From NCBI GenBank assembly GCA_037013685.1, contig CM072894.1, forward strand, positions 15,759,449 through 15,823,448: DNA of 64,000 bases, in the 5' to 3' direction. Positions 21,392 to 32,050 of this stretch are shown one piece after another. The translations under genes and the position numbers were made by a program. The notes beneath the pieces are model-generated. The model saw only the letters and a program-made list of their open reading frames with translations. It did not search any database and was not told the DNA's origin. The first letter of the stretch is position 1, and the number at the start of each line of letters is the position of its first letter. The stretch comes from Acridotheres tristis. Lineage: Eukaryota; Chordata; Aves; Passeriformes; Sturnidae.

Positions 21392-21679
21392 GCTGCCGCC
21401 GCCGGCTGTGCTCCCCCCGTGCTGTGCCGGCTGTCCCTGCCCGTGGGAAGGGGCTGTGCTCGTGTCCCGGCTGGTTCGGGCGCCGGCAGCGCCCCATTGC
21501 TGGGGTGCGGGCACTGAGGAAGCAGGAGAGGAAGCGATGCCAGGTTCTCGGGGCATCGCTTCCCCCTCGGGATGTCCGTCCCTTGATGTTCCATCGGGGT
21601 TTGTCTGTGGCTGGCCGGGAAGGAAGCGACCACGCTGCCGTCACATGGAGAGCTTCCCAGAGCCGCCCGAAACTTAACG

Positions 21680-21726
21680 CGGGAGGGGGAAGAGAGAGGG
21701 AGGGGGGGAGAGGGAGGGAGGGGAGT
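21680..21726. repeat. Polypurine GGGAGA-rich tract
   Basis: An unbroken G/A run with GGGAGGGGG, GAGAGAGGG and GGGAGGGAGG words closes the right side of the CpG island. It is triplex- and quadruplex-prone. Such homopurine tracts are frequent next to vertebrate promoters. Confidence 0.85.
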
Positions 21727-23750
21727 AATAGTAATAAAACAAGGAAATTGTGGGTAGAAAATATTTTAAGTTTCGTTTTATTCAGATAAAGAGGATAGCT
21801 GCTTCTCATGTGGCAAGGCTGATGTTCAAGGCCACTGTAGGAAAAATAGTGACTCGTCGCCTAAGCCTGGCTTGTCTTTGAGCCTGAGCCGGTGCCCGCT
21901 GAAGTGCAGCCGGAGCAGCCCCGGCAGGGACCGGGCAGTGAGGGATCCATAAGGGAAAGCTGGCTGAAAAGCAGACGATATATGAGCAGGAACAACGAGC
22001 CTTCTTCTCACTAAGAGGAAAAAAAATAACCATGAAGTTATTTTTAGTAGAAATTCTAACAACTCTGTGCATTTCAGTCGCTTTGAATCTCTCCACCATG
22101 TATTAAGGCAGGGTTACAAAGAGAAACAGAAACAGTATTTTGAGACGTCTGAATGAATGGGAAAGTTGTAGGTATAGTATAGAGCAGTGCTTGGTTTAGT
22201 TTGGCTGTCTTAAATTAAGGCTGGTTTCTAAAAATAGGTATTTCTGTTTGGACATAATTGGCTCCGTGCATGTGCAGACCATACAGCCTCAAAATGTATA
22301 TTTATCTCACTGATTCAAGACTTGTAATGTTTTGTGTATCCTTATGTTCATCACCACTGTTTAAGACAATGAGGATATTACTTGGTAATTCATATATACA
22401 TTTACTGACAAATTACAGAAATAAAATACATTTGGAAAAGGAGCAAAGGCCTTCCTTTTCTTCCATCTCAGATTTTTATATAACTCTTCCATAATTTTAC
22501 AGTAATAACTGCAGTTACTAGTGCTCACAGAAAGTTGTACTTTTTAAGCAGAAGAAAATTACCATGTCACATTGTCTACTGCATTTTTTAAAAATTGTGA
22601 GCTTAACACCATCTATGGAAACACACACACGTTTTCAATGAAAGCTAAATAATGATTTTCTTTTCTCTCTAATTAAATTTTAAATCTTCTCTCACCAAGT
22701 ATAATGTAAAGGCTGCAAAAATGCAAACAGAAAGTGTAGCAGCACTGTGATCAAAGCTTTGAACTTAGATGAATTTAAAAGTCAGTAAAGCACTACAGAA
22801 TTCCACATACATGTGGCTAAGGTGTGTGCATGCCTACATAACTTTGAAGAGTTTTTTAATGAAACGAAGGGGTTTGGAGTTAGCTTGCTTTACTGAAAGA
22901 CTTTTCAGGATCAATACTAATATTTGTTGGATTTTGGAAACATTCCTGGGAATTCCCTCTTCAGGCTATGGTGTGCAAACCACTTTTATTTTTAAATATG
23001 GTCTTAAAAACATAAGTGTCATCTGGTTGATCAGCTGTTTGTTATTTTGTGCTGCTCTCTGCCTGAGCAAGTACTTTTACAATATCACAACATGAAGAAT
23101 CCCATTTGTTCCCTGGGGTTTACAGACAGGAATCAGGACACACACTTATGTGTGTGGCATCCAGGCTTCAGTGGTAAGAGAAACTATTTTTCCTAAATTT
23201 AGCATTCTCATTTGTGATGGGTGGTTTTGAGTATGCGACATTACTTCCACAATGGAATTTTTATATCAGCTTAATGTGATGTAAAATTCAAAAGATAAAG
23301 ATACACGAGGCAACTGTCGGTTATGTTTAAATGGACATCATAAAGGTTGTTCAATGGGCAAATGTCTGATGCTGCATTAGACAAGGCTGGAACTCTGTTG
23401 TTTACATCCAGCTTCCTTCGGGTCCTTTCAGTAGCCGACATTGCCTTGCCACTCCAGCTGCCACAAGCTCTGGAGCTGTGCCTGGGGAAGTCTGCAGGCT
23501 GCCTGTCACAGGGGCTTCAGAGGGTGAGCAAGGAAAGCCCAGTTAAGGCAGAGTGTGATACTTGCAGTAGGTAGGGTGGATACTATCTGTCTGGGCTCCA
23601 CGACTGGGGCTGCACATGTGGCACTTTTTTGGCAGGGTTTCTTTAAGTGCTTGCATAATTTAAAGGCATGCACCATCCAACAGAGGCCTACCTTGCAACA
23701 CATTAACCAGATCTTTCTAGGTTGATTAATAGCTTCAGTCTTTTGTTGAT
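21727..23750. other. Unique non-coding DNA right of CpG island
   Basis: GC content falls back quickly; 21840-21960 is still moderately GC-rich. No 3' splice site plus exon partner for the 21251 donor is obvious. A perfect hairpin CACACAC-TTAT-GTGTGTG lies at 23139-23156. The frame at 22769-23095 (108 codons) has no recognisable domain. Confidence 0.55.
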
Positions 23751-23752
23751 GG

Positions 23753-23805
23753 ATTTTTATTTTTACTTTTTCTTTCTTTTTTTTTTTTCTTTCTTTTTTT
23801 TTTTT
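23753..23805. repeat. T-rich low-complexity tract
   Basis: About 50 bases almost entirely T with occasional C, A and G, ending TTTTTAGCTGC. If transcribed to the right it would resemble a polypyrimidine tract and 3' splice site (TTTTTTTTTTTTAG|CTGC). Equally it may be the reversed A-tail of an unrecognisable retroposon on the minus strand. Confidence 0.85.
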
Positions 23806-26045
23806 AGCTGCAATACAGCTGGACCCTATGCTACAGAAAGAGATAATGTATGAAGTCAGTCACAAAACTTGCTGACTTCTTTGGAGCCACGTTTTCATCA
23901 ACTGCCTCATAATACTTTGTATCAGCCATATGGAGGAGATTTAAAATTGGCTTTAGAAGAAATAGAAATTAGCTCCTCTACAAATGATTTGCATGGGTTA
24001 TCTAGGGGGCTTTTCTCCAGGTAATATAAATGGCAACACAAAGTGTAAACTGCCAAAAAGACAAATAGATATATAATATTTTGATTTCCTGTAACTACAG
24101 CATAACTCAACTAAAATATTATCTTAAAATCAACAAGGTTGGATTCCTCTATGTAAGACCACCAGGTCTGATGTAGATGATGCAAGGGCATGGGAAGACA
24201 TTCAAAGGCACAGCTGGCTATTTACAGTTCCTGACACGTTTTAGAAGATGTGAAACTGTGTGTCAATGACACTGTAACACGAGAGGCAGCGAGTTAAGCA
24301 GGAGAGACAGCATTAATTGACAGCCTTCGCTTTTGTACATTTAGTGTTATTGAATTGTGCTTCCCCTTGATATTTTAAACAGATGCATCATAATGGGCTT
24401 CTCAAAATCTGATTTAAACCATAACACCAGGAAGTACAATTTTGCTAAAAGGGGAGGGAGGGAAAAAGAAACTGCTAGACTCCCAGCCACTGCCACAGTC
24501 ATCTTTTCACAGACGGTTTTTTCTGATCCATTAGCCTGCCAGACAAGGATGGCACCTATCCAGTGTAAATATTACATTTTCAACATTTGGATGGCATTTT
24601 GAGCAATATTTCTTATCCCCTGAGAGCGTACACTTTATAAATACAATATTATCTGCAATTCAGAGCTAGGTTGTGGTAGGATACGACTTTATAACGCAAA
24701 AGATATTTAAAGAACTCTGTGTATGGACTCACTTACTGAAGAACAGAACTTCTTCCTTTCAGTTATTTTAATTTACAGTGAAAATTACTTAAGCACAGCA
24801 TCAAACACACTTTTTTTTCTGGAATAGGGAGGATCCAGACATGATTTTGGAGGAATAGCTCCATGTGTAGACAAGATCTGTTGCTACTGTTCAGTATAAT
24901 CTGCACTGTGCATATCTTGAAGTGGAAAGCCACACTAGCATTTTTGGGACCCAATATCCTCATTGAACTAAACTCTTCACTGTGCATATACCAGTAATAT
25001 CCCACTAGCAGTGCCAGATGCTGACAGAACTCCGTGTTGGAAATAATTGTAAAAGTGAGTCAATCCTCATCCATTGCAGGTAGTGAATCTTCTAAGAGCA
25101 AGAACTTGTTCTGACATTCCTGTTCTGTTTTAAATCCTCTTGTCAAAGGGAAAATCAGCCATATTTGGATGGAGCCCCAATTTCTTTGTATTTGTTGTTC
25201 TAAGTAACAACAACATATCTGGTTTGGATAGTCTTGTCTAGGGAAGGAGGAACCACACCCAGACACAGCAGTTCTATCACATGCTTAGCTAAACTCTATG
25301 CCCTGAAATTTGTGTTTGCAATGAAAAAACCTGACCCATCTTTAACTGCAGAAGTATTGCTTAGAACTGTTTTAATATATACCAGATACAGTCCATTAAA
25401 CTGGAATAAATATAAACCTGATAATACTAGTTTCTCATTTTCCTGGTTGTAGGTATTTTTCCATACTCATTATTTGCAGTTTTGAAAGAATGTCCTTACT
25501 TCCTGACTCGGAAGTACAGAGCAATGCATTTGTCTCCTGTCTCCTGTCTTCCCTTCAGTTTGTGGCTCATGATCCTTTGTGTCTTTGGTCTTATATTTAC
25601 CCACTTTCAGTAAAATGTTTTCAATTGCTGGATGATTCTCATTTGCCAGTTGCTGCCTGCAGATAGCAAACATGGAGGTTTGGTAGTACAGTGGAGGGCG
25701 GATCCTGGAGCCGAGTAAAGAGGAAGCCACACACCCACCTGGCTACAGCAGCAAACTGAAAAAAAAATACAGATTTTCAGAATTAAAAGCTGGATAGGGA
25801 AATTCATGGCTTTCAGTCCGGTAGAAGTGCTTTACTGTGGTCCTGAAGGAGAGACACATCAGTGTGACTGGCTGACTCCGGACTTGTAACCAGAGCTGGG
25901 GAGTCCCTGCTGGGGTGGCCGTAGCATTCCAAGAGCCTGTGGAATGCCTCGTGGTGCCCCAGTGCAGGCAGCCAGGGCATAGTCCTGTCTGGCAGAGAAC
26001 CGGGTGTTACATTTCCAGCCTTTGTTGCTGCAAAAATGACCTTGG
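23806..26045. other. Unique non-coding DNA with one motif-rich patch
   Basis: The patch 24270-24420 (AGCGAGTTAAGC, CATTAATTGACAGCC, TTTAGTGTTATTGAATTG, GATGCATCATAATGG) looks like a regulatory element. Otherwise no repeat or exon is recognised. A GC-richer piece at 25870-26010 allows no convincing frame. Confidence 0.5.
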
Positions 26046-26049
26046 AAAT

Positions 26050-26230
26050 AAGAAGCCTGAGTAAACTAAGGATCTGGCAGGAAGCTTGTAATAATAGTTC
26101 CGAGAAGCGTGAATTGTGCCCATCGTGTGTGATACCTTAGAGGCCTGATAACAATGCATTCAGTGCCAGACAATATTAACTATTAATGGCAAGCCCAATG
26201 GCAACACAAATAACTGGCTAACCTGCTCAT
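26050..26230. promoter_or_regulatory. Candidate regulatory block (SOX/homeodomain-type)
   Basis: Unique sequence with CTGATAACAATGCATTCAG, CAGACAATATTAACTATTAATGG-like AT motifs and CAATGGCAACACAAATAAC. Several ACAAT/ACAAA cores and ATTAA cores lie within about 120 bases. The look is that of a conserved element, with no direct proof. Confidence 0.22.
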
Positions 26231-26457
26231 CCCACTGGGGGAGTCCATCCATATGCAGAGGAAATGCAAACTTATCAGGGCTTGAGCATTCACAGGAAAA
26301 AGGAATGCCCTGGTTTGGTACCAGGACATGTCATTCTTGTCACTCTGTTCCCTTGTAGCATTGTGTATTTTGATGAATCAGCATGTACACTGTGTGCCCT
26401 GTGAGGGAGGTGAGATGGGGAATAGCAGAAGGATCTGGCTTATGTCCCATATCAGTA

Positions 26458-26514
26458 ATTGGACACGATGATCTTGGTGAGTCTCTTCAACTCAAGATAT
26501 CCTCTGATTCTGTG
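26458..26514 (+). mobile_element. 3' end of avian-type CR1 LINE (truncated)
   Basis: GATGATCTTGGTGAGTCTCT, CAACTCAAGATATCC and the terminal TCTGATTCTGTG follow the order and spacing of the CR1 3' end (a 'gatgatctttgtgggtcccttccaactcagaatattctatgattctatg' theme). CR1 copies are normally cut off at the 5' end and finish in this octamer-like tail, so a fragment of about 55 bases is a typical remnant. The sense strand is plus. No coding sequence survives. Divergence from the consensus suggests an old copy. Confidence 0.72.
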
Positions 26515-28250
26515 AAAGCAATACAGGATGATGTGGAATGCTATGAGAAGGACGGATACATTAAAATTTTGATGATTAGCAAGAACAACAAAACAACAAA
26601 ATAAGTTACCGAGTGACAGATACCTGCTTTGGCCTTATACTAGTTTGAGTGATGCTAAGACCAGTAATCTCGTTTTTGTCTGGGAAGGGAGATTTTTTAT
26701 ACAAACCATACAGCCAGTTACATCAGGGTACCTGAAAGTCTAACACAGAAATGAAACCGAAGTCATGATGTCATGAGCGTTCTCGACAGTAAAGTCTCCT
26801 CTTCTTGCATCACTGTTCCTGTAGCAGACAAACTGAATAACTCCTCCTGATGTGCTTTTGGTCCCTGGGATCAAAAGCTTAGAGTGGATTCAGTCACATT
26901 GCCTGGAGCTCCTCTACCACCCTGAAGTTCTGCCTTTCTCAGGGCTCTTCATAGCACCTAAAAGTACACATTCACCCCTTCCTCATGGTTTGCACATTCA
27001 GTCCATTAACCAGTAAAGCATCTTGGTCAGCTCCAGGCTCCCATGGTTTAGCTGTGAGCAGGGTCAGCAGAATTTTGAAATTAAATTGGAAGGCACATAC
27101 CTTCTGGCATAGATTGGCATATACTTACTTCTGCTATATAGTTACACCAAAACTTAAAGTGAGTAAATTATCATCCATTCCCTGATTACTGTTGTTTAGA
27201 ATGTGCTGCATCTGAGAGCCAGAGCCAGCGGAGTAAGGAAGAACAGCTGTAGTATCTCTAATGACATCCAGTGCTAGCAAGTTCTTTGAAGTTGCGTAGC
27301 TGCTATTTCTTCTCTATGATTTCCAAATGCGGGGGTGGGGGGAAGGAATATCAGTGTTAAAAGCGTCAATCAGTCTACTTATTTGGACAATAGTTGTCTG
27401 TATCACTTATTCTCATGGTGATTTGAAGAGAGGAAGCAGAGAATTTTTTGATGGTTATGAAGCATGCATTATTTACTTTTGAGACTAAAGAAAACAACCA
27501 ACCAACCAACCAAAAAAACACACCAAAACAAAACAAACCACCCTACATATATTTGTCAAAGGCCAACATACTAAGGCATTTCCAGAAGGGCATTTTTACC
27601 TTATTATGCATGATTGCTGATGGTGTGCCTGATCACTGGGTAGATGACTGGGCATTTCTAAAGTGCCACCACCATTCTCCAGCATCATCCATTCACTAGT
27701 GACACTGTCACTTTAAAATCTATCACAAGTTTGCTAATTTTGCTTTATTCCCATTCCTATCTTATTGCTGTTATTCCAATACAAAAGAAGGCCAGAAAGA
27801 GTATGGACTGAACCTTAACAAGCTGACTCCACCTTGCCAGTACACCAGGGGCTGCAAGTTGCCATGTCCCTCCTAGGAGGGCCAGTACAGTCCTTAGTGC
27901 TCTGCTTGGCCAGTTTTGCCAGCCAGTGTAAGCAAATACCTGTTCAGATGAGTTCTGGGTTTCTCAGGTGTGGGGTGTGATGTGTGGGAGGAGGACTGAA
28001 CCCCAGGGCTGGCAGACTCCCTTCAGAGCTGGAAGCTCTGACTTAATGCACACAAGCTCCTCCTGGAGCAATGCCAGCAAGTGCTAACACAAGATACCTT
28101 ACAACTGCTGAGGGCTGTGAACACCTCATGCTGCCCTTGCTCTCTGGTGGAGTGTATCTAGATCTTGTAACAATCATAACATTCACTCCACAGTAGTTGT
28201 GTTTTATTGGGCATTGTAGATCATTACTTATTCCATGGGAAATAGTAAGA
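26515..28250. other. Unique non-coding DNA
   Basis: No exon is recognised. A G-run motif GCGGGGGTGGGGGGAAGG lies at about 27330-27347 and could form a G-quadruplex. The 27840-28040 segment is slightly GC-rich without a convincing frame. Confidence 0.6.
27490..27540. repeat. A/C-rich low-complexity tract (ACCA, AAAC units)
   Basis: Four CCAA-type units are followed by A-runs with CACC and AAAC units on a strand without G or T. It may be a decayed retroposon tail; no body is recognised. Confidence 0.8.
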
Positions 28251-28256
28251 CTGCAT

Positions 28257-28345
28257 GCCAAAGGCCAGATTCTGCTTTCTTGACTTAAATAAGGAGGTTC
28301 CTCAGGTGATTGCAGTAGGAAAGTTACTTTTCAGCTTGAGCAGAG
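28257..28345. repeat. Possible ancient amniote repeat relic
   Basis: AAGGCCAGATTCTGCTTTCT, GACTTAAATAAGG and a later AGTTACTT show the same 'gccagattctg...cttacttaagta' theme as the relic at 2378-2515. Two copies in one window support, weakly, a dispersed family. I cannot name it. Confidence 0.3.
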
Positions 28346-31300
28346 CCAGCAGAAACCCTGGTGCTCCACTTAGTTCTGCAAGCCCAGTGAACACAATGTG
28401 GCTACCCATGGCCACTGGCTCCCATCAAAGGGCTGGGGTAGATACCAGCACACGCCTTGGCTTGTGTTGTGGCTGAAATAGTAAGATTGACATACTAGTT
28501 CATTGTTTTTATTATTTTACTGTTTTAAAGCACTGAAAGGACTTTAATGACTTTTTTTCCTGGTACTGTCCCACATTTCCCATTGTTTGTATGTGCAAGT
28601 ACCAGTTTCTAACATTTGGTATCAGGTAATAAATTGGAACTCAAGGGCATATCTGCAAGACCCTATAACAGCATGGTAGTTGATAAAGAAATAGAAATCT
28701 CAGCTGGTACTCTCCAGTGACCCAGAGAAAAGAAAGAATATAGAAAAAAAGCTGCTGACATTTAAATGCCCACATAAGAATACTAAAATACAAAGCTGCC
28801 TATGAGTATTTTGTAATAAAATACTGTCCTGATAAGATTTTGTTTCAATTTTGTGCTTGTATGTGATTTTAATGAATCCAAACTATTTTCATATATTGTT
28901 AAACGCATTTCCTCTTTTGATTAGGTACAAAAAAATTAAAGGTTTCTTAAATATAATTGCCTGGAAAAGGCAGTTATTGGTACACTTTTAAGTAAGTCCT
29001 GTGATTGACGTCTCTAGCATGTTGAAATAAATACACAAGTAAAGTTAATCACTACATGGTTTAAGAGAAGGAATTGCCCTAACTCTTATGTATGACTATG
29101 TTACAATGTTTAGATAAATTGCCTGATGTAGGTCATTAAAGAGGGACCAATTCATTTTTGTCTGTCTTAAAAAGGGCTCGGATAAACATGATTTCTCATC
29201 AAACATCCACTGAAAAGACAACTCACTGTAATACACTGAGATAAAAAATGGGTTCAGGAGGGGAACATGCTTCTTTATCTGATGGGTCCATTATCCCAGT
29301 TGTCCTTGACAGCCAATGAAGAGTCACGTAAAGTTTACATTAATTGATTTTATTGTTAATCTGCTTGAAATTTTGTAAGTCAAAAGGCAAAAAACCTGAA
29401 AAACATATGATCAGCCACTTTATATCATGTTTAGCTGTAAAAAAAATGCTGTTCTTCCAGAGATCCAATCACCAGCAAGCTGCAGAATGCTTTGCAATTT
29501 TTACATACACTTTTCTTTTGTCTAAAGCCACAGACTGTCTATATTTTACATTGCCACCTTTAACATTTATATTTTACCACTGTGGGCTGCAATATTACAT
29601 TATAATGGTGCTGAGCCCACCTACCTCTAACATCTCTTTCATGAGGCATTTTCTCCCAGTGTTGGAGGTGGCCTGTAACAAAAAAAATGCTTTCTCAGTA
29701 CAGGAAGATTACAACACGAGATTTCAGTGCAATACTTCACAAAAAAGACCTTACAATTGACACATGTTTCTGTATATTTCATTTGCAAAGATGGGAAAAC
29801 TACAGTGTAAAGGAAATCTCAACTCAGAGGAGACTTTATTAATTTCCTTAACTTCTTTTCTGGTGATTGGTGTTAAAAGTGCTATGATTAAGTTCTACCT
29901 GGTTACCACTTTAACCTTACTCCTCTCCACACATTGCTGTCAATAAAATGCATCCAAATAGTCAGCAGAGTTAGTTGTGTTCTTAAACTAAATACTGCCT
30001 GTTTAGAAAAGATTTCAGATATGGTATTGCTAACCAGAGGTGGGCAAAATACTCTGCTCAGGTAATTTATTTAGCAGAATGCATAAATAATATCTTTTAA
30101 ATTCCCCAAATGTAATAAAACATTTATTTTGTCTTTAGATTCAATACTAAAAGGTCAATCAATACACTTTTAATTGTGCAATATTTTTGAATTCCTAGTA
30201 CTGAGTTTACTGGTGTGTAGCTAAAATCAAATTTGCTTGTGCTAATTGTCAACAATTGAGGTGATGATTATTTCATCAACAGCAAGTTTGTTTCCTGAGA
30301 ATTTGATTTGGAGGGAGCCCAAGTCACTCCCGTCTGCTGATGAAGCTGTTCCACTGTGTTACCCTCCTGTCAAAATGGGTTAACATAGTGTAGCCCATGG
30401 CCACCACGCTGCAAGAGCAGCATTTCAAAATGAAAGGTCCTGACAAAAGAGGGGATGAAATCCTGTCACAGAAAGGAGCTTTTCTTTGCTTGCTCCCAGT
30501 GAGTTACGCAGCTCACCGAGGACAGACGTTCACTGCATGCACACATCTGGCCCAGCCTCTCTTCGTGTATCATCATTCATCAAGTCCTGTCATGTTAGCC
30601 CTGCTGCCCACATTCCCCCAGCGCACCACAGAAAACTTTCCTCTCAGCACCTTACATTTCACTGCCTTGTAGGCATCCTTTGTTCACTTTAACAACAAAA
30701 TGGTGCCATTCAGGAGCTGTTGCAACATAATCGGTACTTACACTGCACTGTCCTCCAGTCACCAAGAGGTCTGCGAGTGCATGGTCAGGCTAGGATTGCT
30801 GCAGTGTCATTCGCTGCTCCAAAAAATGCAAACTTAATATCTTCATGATGCATTTTCTCACTGTGATTTCAAGAATGCTTTGTAAATATTCATTCTCTCC
30901 ATGTACATACTAGGTGAAGCTGGGAAGTATTAAGTCTCTGTGGAATTTATGAGGAGAAAAACATAAAATTATACTTGTCTTATTGCTGCAATATAGATGC
31001 TGTGAACTCTGGTGGTCAAAAGCACTATTTCTGCTCTTTGAACATAATTTCAGATTTTTCTACTTCATAGTTCAATCCTGACAGCAAAGTAGGCCAGTGT
31101 ATTGCAACTTTATGACTTTTGAGACCAAGCTCGTGCAGACAGAGATGCTCTGCTGCCTGTGAAATGGAAGGCTGCAAGGGCAGTGCCTCCCAGGTGTGAC
31201 ATCCATGGAAGAAGCATGGACAGGACCATCAGGCAATTCATGCAACTCATAGTTTGAGCCACTCCTCAAAGGGTGATACTTTAACTTCTATTTTTATTGC

Positions 31301-32050
31301 ATTTTCATCAGCTGAACCTTTGTCTGAGGCTGTTTTTAACAGGCTTCCCATCACTTATACTTAGCTCTTTATCAGTGAGGACAAGGGGAGAAACTCCTTA
31401 CCTGTGTTCTTTAATACACACTCCAGTCAGCTCATGAGCAGGTAGATAAGGCAAATGTGAGGTACCTGCAATATCCTGGTCCCTTTTACCCCACTGTGGT
31501 TCTTGTGGTTCTGGGAGGGGTTTTTTGTTGTATTTCCACACACATTTATCTGTTTCTTATTCAACTACACCTCAAAGCCTGGGTTTTGTTTCTTCACCTT
31601 ATCCAGCAACCTTGTCCCTGCTCCTTTCTCTGCTTGTTCTGTATGACTACGTTAGACTATCACTCTCCAAAAGAAAAGTATGGGGTTTTTTTCTTAATTT
31701 TCTCTCATCACATCCCATTTGTCTCCACAGTCATCGCAACTCTCTTATCTTGTCAGGCTCAAAACCTTGGCACCATCATTAGGTGTTTGCTTTCTGTTGG
31801 AGTATCTATTCCACTACTCAGTATTATAGATAACCTTCCTCTAATACATTTGTTTTCATCTCTTTCTGTACATCTTCTCACTGCTCAAACTATGGAGTGA
31901 CTCAGCTCTATGCAGCCTTTTCTTGACATGGCTCTCTTTGTATTTGTTTAATGAGATTCACCTCAAACAGTCATTTAAAATTTAAGCATGTAGACAGAGC
32001 AGTAGGTTTGTCAACCTGTGAATCACTTGGATTAGTCTTTGAGTTGAACA
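28346..32050. other. Unique non-coding DNA
   Basis: No gene is recognised. The two longest frames are 138 codons at 29344-29760 and 147 codons at 31457-31900, both plus strand. They are rich in Leu, Ser, Phe and His as expected of T/C-rich random sequence, with no domain or signal-anchor pattern I can identify. The piece 30730-30960 (CAAAAAATGCAAACTTAATATC region) has some regulatory look. Confidence 0.55.

Larger units (their letters stand above)
20840..21665. promoter_or_regulatory. CpG island, candidate orphan promoter / first exon
   Basis: G+C and CpG rise sharply from about 20840 to 21665, apart from an A22 run. GC boxes (CCCCCCGCCCC near 20982) and many CGG/CGC words are present. On the plus strand GAGCCAG|GTACGTG places a near-consensus 5' splice site at 21251/21252. 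CpG islands of this size in birds usually mark promoters, so a transcript starting inside and splicing to the right is plausible. Frames of 226-322 codons cross the island on both strands, but they run through the A-tract and the GGGAC array and look like GC-driven artefacts. No TATA box is seen. Confidence 0.55.

Noticed and set aside
20711..21809. Open frames of 226-322 codons across the CpG island
   Set aside because: They occur on both strands, run through the A22 tract and the GGGAC array, and show no domain. GC-rich DNA simply has few stops.
29344..29760. 138-codon frame as a possible gene
   Set aside because: Amino-acid content is what AT- and T/C-rich sequence gives by chance; no motif or splice context.
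31457..31900. 147-codon hydrophobic frame as a possible membrane protein
   Set aside because: Hydrophobicity comes from T-rich DNA. No segment pattern, signal peptide or relative is recognisable, and another frame overlaps it.
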